Origin: Miscanthus floridulus
Taxonomy: Eukaryota > Streptophyta > Magnoliopsida > Poales > Poaceae
Assembly: GCF_019320115.1 (NCBI RefSeq)
Contig: NC_089581.1
Coordinates: forward strand, 96,009,316 to 96,073,315
Direction of reading: 5' to 3'
Length of the DNA stretch: 64,000 bases
In this document: piece by piece, positions 11,035-22,200 of the stretch
Numbering within the stretch: the stretch's first letter is position 1
How the letters are laid out: each line of letters opens with the position of its first letter
Made by a program: the position numbers and the translations under genes
Notes under the pieces: generated by a model
What the model was told of the DNA's origin: nothing
Databases searched by the model: none
Seen by the model: the letters and a program-made list of their open reading frames with translations, nothing else

Positions 11035-11406
11035 ACATGGAGTGCTTATCGTGAATTTCATATAGTGTAGTACTCTTTGTGACGGATAGAATACAATTGT
11101 AGTAACCTTTTCTATTATGTACTTGTAAGAGTTTCCATTCCAGGACCTACAAGATAGATTACTAATTCACCTTTTGGAGTTTCTAATCTTACATAAAGCT
11201 CTCGCTTTGATAATTCAAAAAGTCATTCTATTCGAAATTCATTGCTTTCTTAAAGCGTCAGGCTTCTAACATAAAGGCCTCCAGTAAATTTCTCTACAGC
11301 TAGTTTTCTATAGTCAAATACTATCCAAGTTGATGGATAACAAGCAAGTCCTATATATCAATGAGTACTATAGCGAGTACACATATTTTTTTATGTCGTC
11401 AACATT
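11035..11406. other. 3' flank of the F-box pseudogene
   Basis: AT-rich DNA without a recognised gene or repeat terminus, ending at the ATT target duplication of the next CACTA element. Confidence 0.5.
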
Positions 11407-11660
11407 CACTACTGGAAACTCGAATACTTCTGGGTGATAAATTTTTCTGTGCGTTTTTCTCTATACACACAGAAAAATTGGTAATTAAGGTGTGGGTTTC
11501 AAAAATCCCGACAGAAATATTCGAAAACCCACAGAAAAATTGCGTGATTTTCCTGTGCGTGTAAATACACACAGAAAAATTGTCATTATTCTGCCGGTCT
11601 TTTCAAAACTCACAGAAAAACTATATACACGCACAGAAAAACTATATACACGTAAAAAAC
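11407..11660. repeat. Left subterminal repeats of the gene-capturing CACTA
   Basis: Multiple copies of CACACAGAAAAAT and TTTTTCTGTGCG in both orientations lie directly inside the terminal inverted repeat. Confidence 0.85.
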
Positions 11661-12330
11661 CACAAAACCCCCTAAACCTATCTCCAGGCGCGGCCGCCCA
11701 TCCCTATCCCAAGCGCGCCGCCCGCACCCGCCCAAGAACACGCCCGCACTCCGGTCGCTCCTAGGTCTCGTAGCTCCAGGCCCGCCACCCCATCTCCATA
11801 TCCAGCGCCCGCAGGCCGCCGCCAGCTAGCCGAGCTCCATGGCCGCCGCCCGCCGCCCCCAGATCTGCCTCCTGCCGTGCAAGTCTTCCCTGAGACCCGA
11901 CCATCTCCCATCGCCTCCCCCTCCTCTCTTCCACCATCGCGGCGGCCACCCCCTCCTCCACCGGTGAGGCCACCACCCCCTCCTCCACTACAACTCCTCC
12001 CCTCCCTTCCCTCAGAAGACGTCGGTGGCTGCCCATGCAAGACCGGATGGCGGCGCCTCCCTCCTCCAGACCAGCCGGTGGCGCCTCCCTCTCCTACCAG
12101 ATCCAACCGGTGCCCCTCCCTCCACCCACATCCGGCTGGCGCTGCCTCCCTCCTCCAGCCGGCGTCGACTCCCTCCTCCAGATCTATGCTCACCCTGGTC
12201 TTCGTCGGGCCTTCGACATTCACCAGCAACGAGCACCCACCAGGTATGCGCCCACCCCTTTGCTCTCCCTTGAAACCAAGCACCCAAACCCTAGCTAACG
12301 TAATCTATTTGGGTTCTTGTGCTTGATTTA
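11661..12330 (+). other. Captured GC-rich leader or first-exon segment
   Basis: A strongly C-rich plus-strand segment, unlike its AT-rich surroundings, ends with CACCAG|GTATGCG, which looks like a splice donor. Several overlapping frames are open only because of composition, so no protein is called. The last 123 bp recur at 13941-14066. It probably represents the 5' end of a captured gene; which gene is unknown. Confidence 0.4.
12149..12271 (+). repeat. 123-bp direct repeat, copy 1
   Basis: This copy matches 13941-14066 with only a few substitutions and a 3-bp indel, and includes the putative splice donor CACCAG|GTATGCG. Confidence 0.9.
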
Positions 12331-13275
12331 GGATTCGATTTGGGGGGTGGATCGATAGATCAATGTGTGTGAGCTGCGGTTGCTCAAACCTGGTTCATGT
12401 TTAATTAACCTGTCACATGTGTGGTATTTTTAGAATTAAAAGCACGCTCCTGTTTTTAGCATTGTTTGATGGGTGAGGACACATTATATCGTCTCCAAAT
12501 ACTAAAATGCTAAGAATATGCTTGAGAAGCATGCAAGTAAGTTTCATTGCAGTAGAATATTCCTGTGCTGTTCACAAAGATGAAATTTGCATCACTGATT
12601 TTAGTTTCTAGACAGGTAGTGTTTCAGCTTTAGAAACCCAAATTAATTGAGGTGGAAATGGATGTGCGAGAGGATTTGTCCTATGTACTGAGCTTAGCTC
12701 TCATCACCCAAATTAATTAGGTAGAGAACAGTTTCATAACCTATCATTTTTGAGCCAAAACTGGAGAACATTAGAACAATGAATTTGGATCTTTGTTTTC
12801 TCAAACAAAGCTTTACTTGTTGCTGGTTTGAGTGATTTGATTGGTCAGTGCCTCCGAGTTAAGGTCTGCTGTTCAAATGTGTAATTTTGCGTGCTAATCT
12901 ACGCTGACTGTTTAAGACTGAGACTTTGAGTACTATAAGTGGGTCCTAACTCTAGTAGAACTGTTAATACCTGTGCCTTATCATCATGTTTTGTTCAACG
13001 CTCGTGACCTATTTTTTTCTTCTTATTATTATTTTGAGATATCATCACTACTCTGTGCTAGTATATAACTGATCTGTTCTTTTGCACTGCCTTACTTTCT
13101 CGAGCCTTCTCGTGCTGATTATTTGTTGAAGGCAATGTTTAATTCAATATATTTGTAAAAGCTGGGTCCTTTAGATGGTGCTTTTGTTGTAACATAGGAG
13201 TAATTGTTGTTTCTCCTCTTTTTTCAAGAAATAAACCCCCATCTCAATAAGATCCATTTGTTTCTTAATTTCCAG
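12331..13275. other. Intron-like AT-rich DNA inside the gene-capturing CACTA
   Basis: No coding content seen. It lies between a putative donor at 12245 and the acceptor TTTCCAG at 13275, so it may be a captured intron or a fusion of introns from two genes. Confidence 0.45.
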
Positions 13276-13480
13276 GCTGAAAGTGCTACTGCTGCGCTCA
13301 ACTGTAGTGGTGTGATACTGGGATCCTTGCCAATAAGGTAAAACTCTAATCTTTTGATGCTTTGCAGTGATATAGAGGAGCTGGGAGTGGATAACAGAGC
13401 TTGTCTACTGTGGTATTTTATTTTCAGGGTGAGCCCGTCGAAGACTCCCGTGCGTCCCTGCTCGCCTCGCTAGCTGATGC
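13276..13480 (+). pseudogene. Captured last exons of a CID-type RNA-binding protein gene
   Basis: One exon (13276-13337, preceded by TTTCCAG and followed by GTAAAA) encodes AESATAALNCSGVILGSLPIR. The next (from 13428, preceded by TTTTCAG) continues in frame as VSPSKTPVRPCSPR. This is the end of the second RRM and the C-terminus of plant CTC-interacting-domain proteins, which bind poly(A)-binding protein through a PAM2 motif and carry two RRMs. A TAG replaces the usual Gln codon directly after SPR, and a second stop follows after LMH. The upstream RRM1 and PAM2 exons are absent. About 450 bp downstream (to 13940) looks like the captured 3' UTR. Family recognition is from memory of the conserved C-terminal motif and is fairly secure; the exact member is not. 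Confidence 0.75.
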
Positions 13481-13940
13481 ACTAGATATCGTAGGTACAG
13501 GAGGTGCTGATGGCACTGCTTATATATAATAGAGATAGACATATATGAAAAGGGGAGGAAAGAAGTCACGACATGTGTCTTTTGTTTTTAAGTTATGGGC
13601 TCAGCCTTTTTTTTCTTGCTTCACCGTTCCACCATGAGTAAAGTGCCTACGCCTAGAGCCAGAGAGATGGGGAAATCCTGGGTCGAGGCTGGGTCCTTTT
13701 TTTTACCTTGCACATAGAGGAGAGCTTCTTATCTTACTAGAAGGAAGCAGGGGTCAGTCTGCCTGATGCTCTTGTCCTTGATGCTTACCGTTATATGCTC
13801 TACATACCTTTTGGTTGCTTACATGTTACTATGTTTTCTTGTTCTTGTGGCACATGCTGTTGTGTTTTTCCGATCCCTTTGTGGTGGCTGGTTCCACCTT
13901 CCATGTTCCTGGCTTTGTCTATGTGCAGTGTTGTTTGTAG

Positions 13941-14066
13941 CCTCCTCCAGCCGGCGTCGACTCCCTCCTCCAGATCTGCGCTCACCCTGGTCTTCGTCGG
14001 GCCTTCGACATTCGCCAGCAACGAGCACCCACCAGGTATGCGCCCACCCCTCCTTTGCTCTCCCTT
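13941..14066 (+). repeat. 123-bp direct repeat, copy 2
   Basis: This is the second copy of 12149-12271. It directly follows TTGTTTGTAG, abutting the captured CID 3' UTR, so the duplication happened inside the transposon after or during capture. Confidence 0.9.
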
Positions 14067-14312
14067 CGACAATTATTGTCTAGTAACAGTTATTTCTCAA
14101 TCTATCTTGGGTTAGCGTTTTACATTACTTAATTCTCAAAATGCTATGTATGTGTAGTCATTTCCATTGTCACAAGACCGTTACTGAACTGTACCTGCAT
14201 CTATTTTGGTCTACAGATTTTTTTAGACATCTTTCTCATATAAGAAAACTTGCCCATTCTACCATGTTAGCTTTCTGTTATTGCATTCATGTGACAAACC
14301 ACTCAAGATTAC

Positions 14313-15560
14313 TCAACTTCTCACACGGAATATTATGGGTTCAACTTCTAGAAGAATGTTCCTCTCCTCTATTGTTAGTTCAAACCGTTGTCTTGGTGGA
14401 GGTGGACCCCTCTCATCCAGTCTCCTTGGGGGTCTCCCAGGATTGTTTCTTTGGTCGCTCCAGTTACCAGATTTGGCACCCCATCCATTTGCTTTCCAGT
14501 CCTTGTTACTATAATCAGCTGTCTCTTTCCATTGAGCAGTACCTTGTGAGTTCTCAGCAAGCATAGCATTCCAGCCATCCCAAGAATCTGATTGCTTAGC
14601 ATCTGAATTGCCCACTGGTGTTGCAGCTAGATTACCCCAGGAGTCTTCTGCGGTAGATTACTCCATGTGTCTGATTCTTTTGGGACTTTTAGATGCTCAT
14701 CAGACTCCATCTTATCTTTCTCACCCCAACTGGATCCTGCATTGGACTTGGCATTTGGTCTTCCAATTCCATCTCTAGCATTCCAAGCAAAGCCTCCCCA
14801 ATTAGTGGAATTGTCCTGCACCTTAGCAAGCACCTCCCATGAATTATCTTGATCTGCTGGCTTTGCAGCCGCTCCACCTCCACTACTCTAGCCTCCCCAA
14901 TCAGTGGAATTGTCCGGCACCTTAGCATGCACTTCCCATGAATTATCTTGATCTGTTGGCTTTGCAGCAGCTCCAACTCCACTACCCCAGCCTCCCTAGT
15001 CACCAGAATCATTCGCAACACTAGCATTTTGTTCCCAACTTGAGTTCATTGTTGTGCCATTTTTCCATGAGCTGCCTTTCTGAATATTTTGCTCTCCAAC
15101 TTAAGTATAATACAACACCTCAGAATATCTAATTAACCCAATCAAACTAGAATAGACACTGATCCTAAACAAGGCAAGATCTACCAATCCCCATAAGTCC
15201 TTGGGTGGGAAATAAATGTCCCTGTGGTGTTGCTGTAGTCAAAACTGCTGACTTAACCATTAATATCAAAACATGCTTGGTTGACAAACCTGCACAACTT
15301 GATTGAAGGCACATGAGATGCCAATAAGTTCCCTCACTTGCTGAATGCCATATGGAATAGACCTCCGTGTGTCAATGAGGTCAAGTACAGGTAAGCAGGA
15401 ATCAATTGTTGTCCTCCAGGCATCACCATTGCTTACAGCATCATCTTTTTCAACAATGATTTCTAACACTGGCTCACCCTTTGATACCTTCCGTGTGTTT
15501 TTTACCCAAGAGGTTGCATCTGATTCAACCCAGATAACTTTTGCTCACCCTTTCTAGTTT
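14313..15560 (-). pseudogene. NRPE1: Captured NRPE1 (RNA polymerase V largest subunit) fragment
   Basis: Reading leftward, 15307-15560 encodes a polymerase largest-subunit segment: WVKNTRKVSKGEPVLEII, then DTRRSIPYGIQQVRELIGIS, ending NQVVQ at a GT donor. The catalytic-core exons that should follow are missing. After an intron-like gap, 14313-15110 encodes the WG/GW-rich platform that binds ARGONAUTE4: three 33-residue repeats (NSTNWGG, NSTDWGG, then SSWG) and KQSDSWDGWNAM, leading into RFELTIEERNILLEVEP, the start of the DeCL-like C-terminal domain. Defects: TAG replaces Trp at 14996-14998 and 14888-14890, plus a frame break near 14625. Pol V makes scaffold transcripts for RNA-directed DNA methylation. 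The fragment is antisense to the CID fragment in the same element. Confidence 0.85.
14792..15010 (-). repeat. 99-bp (33-residue) WG-repeat units of NRPE1 origin
   Basis: Near-identical 99-bp units start at about 14792, 14891 and 14990 (partial). Each encodes an NSW...NST-WGG pattern, the AGO-hook repeat. Tandem structure of this kind is normal in NRPE1; here two units have lost a Trp to TAG. Confidence 0.8.
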
Positions 15561-15602
15561 CTTTAGTTCTTTACTCTGATTTGGCAAATAGATCCATGTC
15601 AG

Positions 15603-16005
15603 GTCTTTGCTCCAATTTTTAGTGGAGTTACAAGTAACAAGAGGGCATGTCTTATGGATGAGAATAAGAAGAGTAAGAATTCTAAGAAACCCCAAACCAT
15701 TGCATTGGTAAGTGAAGTTTGATTTTGTACTCCGACTTTTATGACATTATGTGTTGTCGAAAAGAAAAAGGCTGTTCTGACCCTTTGGTGCAATTTTTGT
15801 AGGCATCAAGGACAAGTTCAATTGCTCCTGCTGATGAGATTAACATTGAGCTTGTCAATCAAATCTTTTCCTGGAGTTGCAGCTCTGAAGATGGTTCAAT
15901 TGGTGCGTGTGAAGAATCTGTTGTTCTGAAACAAAGTACTAGTTCAAGATGTTGTAGTCGGTCCTCGAAGGATTTACAGAGCCTTTACGCAAAGGTCAGA
16001 AATAC
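15603..16005 (+). pseudogene. Unidentified captured two-exon fragment
   Basis: An open segment 15603-15707, preceded by ATGTCAG and followed by GTAAGT, encodes a lysine-rich piece (DENKKSKNSKKPQTIAL). After an intron with acceptor TTTTTGTAG it continues in phase at 15803 as ASRTSSIAPADEINIELVN to SSKDLQSLYAK, with a possible donor at 15992. The preserved splice sites and phase suggest a real host gene as source, but I do not recognise it. It lies on the strand opposite to the NRPE1 fragment. Confidence 0.5.
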
Positions 16006-16529
16006 TTAATGCTAATTTCGCAATGATCACTAAATCTGCAGTTTTTGTTTTCTGATGGCTTAGTCATACTATATAACAGAGGAGAAGAGAGAGGATCAAT
16101 GACCACATGAGCATGGACGTCAGTCCAAATGTTGCTGTGAAGCAATCATGACCGTCCGAAAATAGTTGTCTGAACTGATCAGATGGGAGCTAGAACACAG
16201 TGCATGGTCCATCTTTTTATAAATCTGTAATTAGCCCTGACTTTACATTCTTCAGATGCTCCTTGCAAGTATGAGTAAGAAGTTCTTTTGAAATAAAAAT
16301 TGGACCATGGGTTCCCTTGTCATATGAGATATCGACAGTTCACGGAAATGGGAATTTTTCTAGGGTGCATTAATGAATGTGCTGAACATTTAGATCTTTA
16401 TATGTATGCTATCTATTATGTTGTGATGAAATTATAGTATGAACAGTCCATATTTAATTTGTTGTTGCTACTGTTCTGTTTCTATATAATTATTGTATCC
16501 AATTTGCTGTATGGTTAAGGGTTTTCTGT

Positions 16530-16904
16530 CGGTGGTCTGTTATTTTTCTGTGCGTTAACCGAGACCGACACAACATTTAAATTTAATCTGGGCTAACGCA
16601 ATTTTCCTGTGCGTGTAACACACACAGAAAAATTATTTTCCTGTCGGGCTTTTCTTTTTTTCTGTGAGGATCAACGCACACAACATTTAAATTTAATCTG
16701 GGCTAACGCAATTTTTCTGTGCGTGTAACACCCTCAGAAAAATTGTTTCTGACGGCGAACACATAGAACAATTGAATTTTTCTATCATTATATTTCTGTG
16801 GGTATTTTTCTGAGGGTACATCGTCAGAAAAATATTTTTCTGACGTTATTCGTATTTTTCTGTGTGTTTTCGCACACACAGAAAAATGCGAGATTCCAGT
16901 AGTG
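16530..16904. repeat. Right subterminal repeats of the gene-capturing CACTA
   Basis: Copies of ATTTTTCTGTGCGTG and CACACAGAAAAAT in both orientations, including a near-identical direct repeat of about 40 bp (CACAACATTTAAATTTAATC block at about 16569 and 16679). Confidence 0.85.
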
Positions 16905-16907
16905 ATT

Positions 16908-18287
16908 ACTTTTATTAAGCATGCACAGGGAAATGTTAGAATATAAGAGATTGGTCTAACCTTTTTTTAAGTCAGCAGCCTGTGTTATTCCGGGCGTCTG
17001 TATATAGTTGGAGAAATATCGACTTACTGCTAGGTATAGATAGGACTTCAGCAGCAAAGACCTATATATGTGTAGTGTAGTGCGTTTAAAACTACTGATG
17101 AGAGGTTGGACTTCTTAAAGTTAGTAGGCATATTTGTGAACCAATTATGTGCAGTATGTTGTCACTAGAAAAGTAGCAAGAGGTGTTACCTGCCATAGTG
17201 TATATATATGATCACCAGGATTATTTTGGTTAGCTCATCCTGTTATAAATGTAGGAGGGCTTAATCTAGGGTGATCATAAAAGTTGGAAATCTCCAAACA
17301 CACCTAGATAATTTCTGCTTCTTAGAGCAGCACATTCAGCCAGATTAACAAAACCTACTTATCCCTGGAGCATGTTCTTATTAGTTTCTGACACAAAATA
17401 TGTATAAACAACTGGTGCCTTGCCAAAAATGTTTTTGTCAGTTTTCATTTAGATACCATGTCTTCGGCATCACAAGGTCCTAGATTTCTCAATTCTCCTA
17501 ATTTTGATAGCACTCAAATTCATTCCAATTGGATCATATTGCTTTAATTAAATCTTCTTTTTTTCATGTTTTCTTATATATCCAATTAGATATAGGGTGC
17601 CACACAGTAAACAGTAAGGAAGAATGTGGACCTATGAGTATCTAGTACTGTAACATAATGCATACTCTCTCTATAACTTTGCAGTTTTTTGTCCTATACC
17701 TTTTATTTACTATGTGCTTATCTCTATTTTTTATCAAAAAAATATTCTTTTTGCACATTTATTTGTTACTAAGTAGTTGCTGCATGCTTGTTCTGTGGTA
17801 ATTTCTGTCAGTTCATGTTATCATGTAGGCACTACGACATTTTTAGCCTTTTTCTCGTTTTCCTCCATGCATTGATTTTTCCTCAAATTATCATCTTAGT
17901 CTATGCGCTTATTTTACATATTCTACAATGATTTTGTATCACTTTTAATTTTGCTGTCAGCTAAGTAATCCTAAAAGGTTCAGTTTTGAAGTATATATAT
18001 AGAAAAGTGCATCGACAAGTTTAATTAACTGAAATATTACCATGTATATAGTGTAGATATGGACTCCCTTTTTATGTTTTCAACCTTTCAGATATTGAGT
18101 TTCTGGATTTTCAATTTTTGGTAACATGAGTTTTCTCCTGTTTGTGGTAGATTGCACTGGTGGCAGGGACGTCGTTGGACATTGCCACAACTAGAAAAGA
18201 ATCATATGTACATCACCATATGTTATGCTCTAGTGATCATTGAGTGGTGGCAAATGTACTGGCGCAGAAGGCAGGACCGCACATGCA
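16908..18287. other. AT-rich intergenic DNA without recognised features
   Basis: No convincing coding frame, terminus or RNA gene was seen on either strand. Confidence 0.55.
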
Positions 18288-18302
18288 TCTTTTCACCAGT
18301 TT

Positions 18303-18585
18303 TAAAAAACTCGACCTCAAGGGGTTAAGATTGCCCCATAGCATTCCAAATAAGAAGACCTTCTCGCCAGGCCGAGAAAACCCCTGAACTCCCGCTCCAC
18401 CCTTACACGGTGGCTTTCTGTCGCCCAAGTGAGATTTGGGCCGGTGCCCCCAGTGCTTTGGATATGGGACGGATGAGGAGATTTTTTTAACCTCAGCCTG
18501 AAATTCGCTCCCACAGGGAGTCTAACCCAGAACCTGAGGAGTGCCGCCGAGGTACTCTGACCAACTGAACTAGAGGCCCTTTGGC
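18303..18585 (-). mobile_element. tRNA-derived SINE with 15-bp target duplication
   Basis: On the minus strand the 5' part has a tRNA-like A box (TAGTTCAGTTGGTCAGAG) and B box (GGTTCTGGGTTAGACTCC), the internal promoter of RNA polymerase III. The body ends in a T-run (GTCGAGTTTTTT), as in grass Au/p-SINE-type elements that end in T rather than A. The direct repeat TCTTTTCACCAGTTT flanks it at 18288-18302 and 18586-18600. Length is about 283 bp. It is not a functional tRNA gene because the anticodon arm and acceptor stem are not formed. Confidence 0.88.
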
Positions 18586-18601
18586 TCTTTTCACCAGTTT
18601 A

Positions 18602-19259
18602 GATTATATGATTATATCATTGCTTCCTTTTGTCATATATTATGCCATATCATTGTTCTCTGTTGTCATATATTTGGTTCCTGGCCATTATCAATGTATT
18701 TGAAAAAGATTAGCGAACAAGAGGAGATGGTTGATGAGCATATTTCTCTTTCAGTGGGCAGTGGGCTGGGGTTATTACCAACTTTTTCTGAAAGAGCTTA
18801 TTTTGTCGCCTTATATATTTGGTTAATGAAGTTTATTCAACTATCATTAAAGGTCGTTCTTGACTGTTTTTTGAGCATCAATAGTAATATGTGTTCCATG
18901 CATGTTAAGACGGGAGGCACTTGTGTGTGTTTCATTGTTTTGTGGTGCTTTGTGTTATGCTTTCTCATATATGGTTGTTTGTTTACATTGTATTATTAGA
19001 ATTAAAAATACTAATTCGCATACTTGAAACAAATTTAAGGTGATACTTTATGTACACACAACAAGAATATTTTCAATGAAGAGAAACTAGAATTATTTGA
19101 TTTTGATAAGAGATGTGTATGTAATGGAAAAGGTGCAAATAAGGATTCAGTGGGCTTACATAAATTTCTAGTAGTTTTCACAAATTTTTAGAAAATTTTC
19201 ATACACATGAAAAGGTTAGGAATAAGTTTGGGTGTGCACATTTGGGGTGTAGCAATTTT
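18602..19259. other. AT-rich intergenic DNA
   Basis: Nothing recognised. A 101-codon frame at 18694-18999 has no family features and low-complexity hydrophobic content; I do not call it a gene. Confidence 0.55.
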
Positions 19260-22200
19260 CACTACTACACCACGTACAAGGATATAGTAGCACCAGCTTG
19301 TGTTACTATAGGCTGAAAAAAGTGCTACTAGCTCTTTTTAGTAACACATTGTTTTTATGCTCCAATTGGCCACGTTATTATAGAGTTATTTATTGTAACA
19401 CAAGATATGTGTTCTTTTATATATGAAAAAGTGCTACTACACTGTAACACATTTACTTATTTATTGGAAAATTGGTCTAGTCTTACAATGATTCACTACT
19501 ACAGAAAGTTTAATCACCGCTGGGACTTTCACCAGCGGTGATAATTATCACCGTCGGCTTACGGACTAAGGGGCTAGCCCCTTCTGGGTGGTCCACCGGC
19601 AGTGATAAACATTTTCACCACCATCCCGGCGTATGATCTGGTAGCGGACATAGTACCGGCCTTCTCCACCGCATCGCGCGTCCGACGGATGGTAGAACAT
19701 TTTAGCACCACCGGCGATTTGTACAATACGCGACAAAATAAGAAACCGGTAGAGATAAGAATTTTTCGCTGCTGGTTTTTAGATGGAAGGACACGCCACC
19801 ATTACATCTGGCTGTGAAAGAAACTACCACCTTCGGTGCACCTTATAATCCGGAGGTGGAAATCACAAAACGCATCGCCCGCCATGCCGGCTGAAACATC
19901 CTCAATTTTCCTTGAAGGGAAAATCCACATAATGAATTTTAATATGATAAAACCAAGAACTGATTCCATCGTATTATCATATTTCAGTCGATGTCACAGT
20001 CATACATCGTAAGATTACAAGAATACAAGATATTACATCACTAGGGAACACACCTATTACAGAGTTAATCTAGCAGAAGAATATTGAGTGAAGGCTCCTC
20101 CTTCACGGGCATCATCAGAGTTGGCATAGTGCAGCGTAGATTCCATCTCTGAACCAAACTTGAGCGTAGGCACGAGACCTCCTAATCCTTCTAAAGTCAG
20201 CATCTCTGAGAAACAGGAAATCTGCACACCGCCAGATGTGTGCAGGCCATGGTCAGCACCGATGAGCTTTAGTGGAAAAAGATAAACAAGGGATCTGGCG
20301 TTCCTAATATTTGGCTGTGGTTTGCATTCTTAGCGCATGAGAAGTAAATAACAATAGTAATATAATAATAATGTCCAATTTTTAACACATTCACTACCAC
20401 ACCATCCATATCCATCCGCCAACCATCCATCCCAAACCATCTCCACACCACCACACCACATCTCATCTCACACACTCAGGTCGATAGGCCAACTCCCTCT
20501 CGGCCTTGCCTCAACGGCCCGCAGCCCCCAAGGCTCACGACCGGAAAATACCCCAAACCCTGGAGGGAGGAAAGAAGGACTCATCTCCTATCTAGTTTAA
20601 GCGAAACCCAGGAAAGGTCCATAGCCGACAAGTCGGTAAATGTATCGATCGATCAACCAAACACTCTGCAGAGGTTTTACATACCCACAAGATTAGCCAT
20701 CCTCGGAGCCATTATCTCCTAGGCAGAATTCTGATCGCTTGCTAGCCTAGAATGATGCTACCCTACCTCTCAGCCCTGGAACATCCCAAGTCTAGTCTAG
20801 GATGGCTGATACTGTGAGTCATAGATAGAGTCAGGGCCCACCGGATGTCAAGAGCTAGGTCCACAAGGCCTCCTGAAGTCTCCGAAGGGTGTGGGGGAAA
20901 CCGCGCGCCCCGTACCTCCTTGCACACATTCGCATAGCAGTAGTGGCATTGTTCTACCAAGTAGTCTGACCGTCCCGCACCATATAGGGCGAGTGGGACG
21001 TAAAGGATTCCCAGTGAGTCTGAGTACTAGTAAGTCCTTAGGGATTGACCAAGCCAAAATGTCTTCATCAGGGTTTCCATTTTACGTGCCACCACAGCAC
21101 CTCTACCCCGGGCTCCACCTCTCCGAGGTTCACACCCAAGGACACCTCCAATTACCAATTACCCGCCATAGGTATTCCATATCCAAGTGCCCAGGTAGCA
21201 CCACATGGCAAGACTTGCCCCAGGCTCGTCGTTACTCTAGCTCGGTCGACACAACCCTCACTTTCCACACACCCAAGACATACGCGGCACGCTCACACAC
21301 CACCAAGTTCGGCACCCAAAGCCAAACCCTTCCTAGGGGGTTCACCACCAGCATCACATCCCCGATATAATGCGAAGTGGAGTTAATAATAAGTATAGTG
21401 GTGTAATATGCAAGCAAGCAGGCAAGTAAGCATATATAAGCGAGCGAATGCACAAAGCAGGGTGACGTGGTAGAGTGGGTTGCATCAGGGTAATAATGGC
21501 TCAGGTAGTATCATGCATCAAAGTACTAGCAAAGGAATAATTATAAAGCGCTAGCAGTTCTAGATATTATGCAATGTCTAATAGGATTCTCTAAAAGAGG
21601 GTGCTGCCATGACACCTGCGATGTAGAGGTAGTAGTGGTACAATTCTCCATTTGTTGGTGTTCCATTACTGGGGTCACCTCCTCCTGTGTCGACTCCATT
21701 CCGTAGTCCTTATCATCATCCACATTCTCTTGGTCTGATCGCCAGCTAATCCGCTAAGCGACATGCAAGGCAAGAGAGCACTCAACACTCGAAAAGACGA
21801 CGAGACGCAAGAAAATCCAATAACACCAGCGGGACAATAAGAGATACATGGCTTAGCCCTCTCGGCGGTTGTCCGATTCCCTCGGGCCAAAGAAACACGA
21901 GTGGTGGTATGCTGAGCACAAGCTTAAGTCATGGCCAAGCTAGTATGGCTTTACGATAAATGGTTTAAGCCAGAGCTTATCCAGAGCAAACACCATGGCT
22001 CACGATCTTTCAATCCGGTGTCATTGAATTGACGGGGATTGGAAGTCAGGCCCCAAGAAAGAAGAACGATGGGGTTCGGCTCTTATAGCCTTATCCCGCA
22101 AGTCACAATTGGACACGAGTAGCAAACAAGAACAATTAACACTATTGAGACTTGGCTCCAACGTACTTTGGCTCGCCCGCTATGGTAGAATGCAGTAGCG

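Larger units (their letters stand above)
11407..16904. mobile_element. Gene-capturing CACTA element (Pack-CACTA), TSD ATT
   Basis: The left end is CACTACTGGAAACTCG and the right end reads inward as CACTACTGGAATCTCG, a near-perfect terminal inverted repeat. The 3-bp duplication ATT is at 11404-11406 and 16905-16907. Subterminal repeats of ACACAGAAAAAT / ATTTTTCTGTGTG occupy about 240 bp on the left and 370 bp on the right. The 5.5-kb interior has no transposase gene. It carries exon-intron fragments of host genes: a GC-rich leader, CID-type RNA-binding protein exons (plus strand), NRPE1 exons (minus strand) and an unidentified spliced fragment (plus strand). Confidence 0.93.

Noticed and set aside
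11678..12330. Long overlapping ORFs on both strands in the C-rich leader
   Set aside because: Extreme base composition keeps several frames open at once; no motif in any of them.
18520..18585. tRNA gene on the minus strand
   Set aside because: Only the A and B boxes are conserved; acceptor stem and anticodon arm do not form, and the segment is the head of a TSD-flanked SINE.
18694..18999. 101-codon ORF as a small membrane protein gene
   Set aside because: Hydrophobic content comes from T-rich DNA; no family motif, promoter or splice context.
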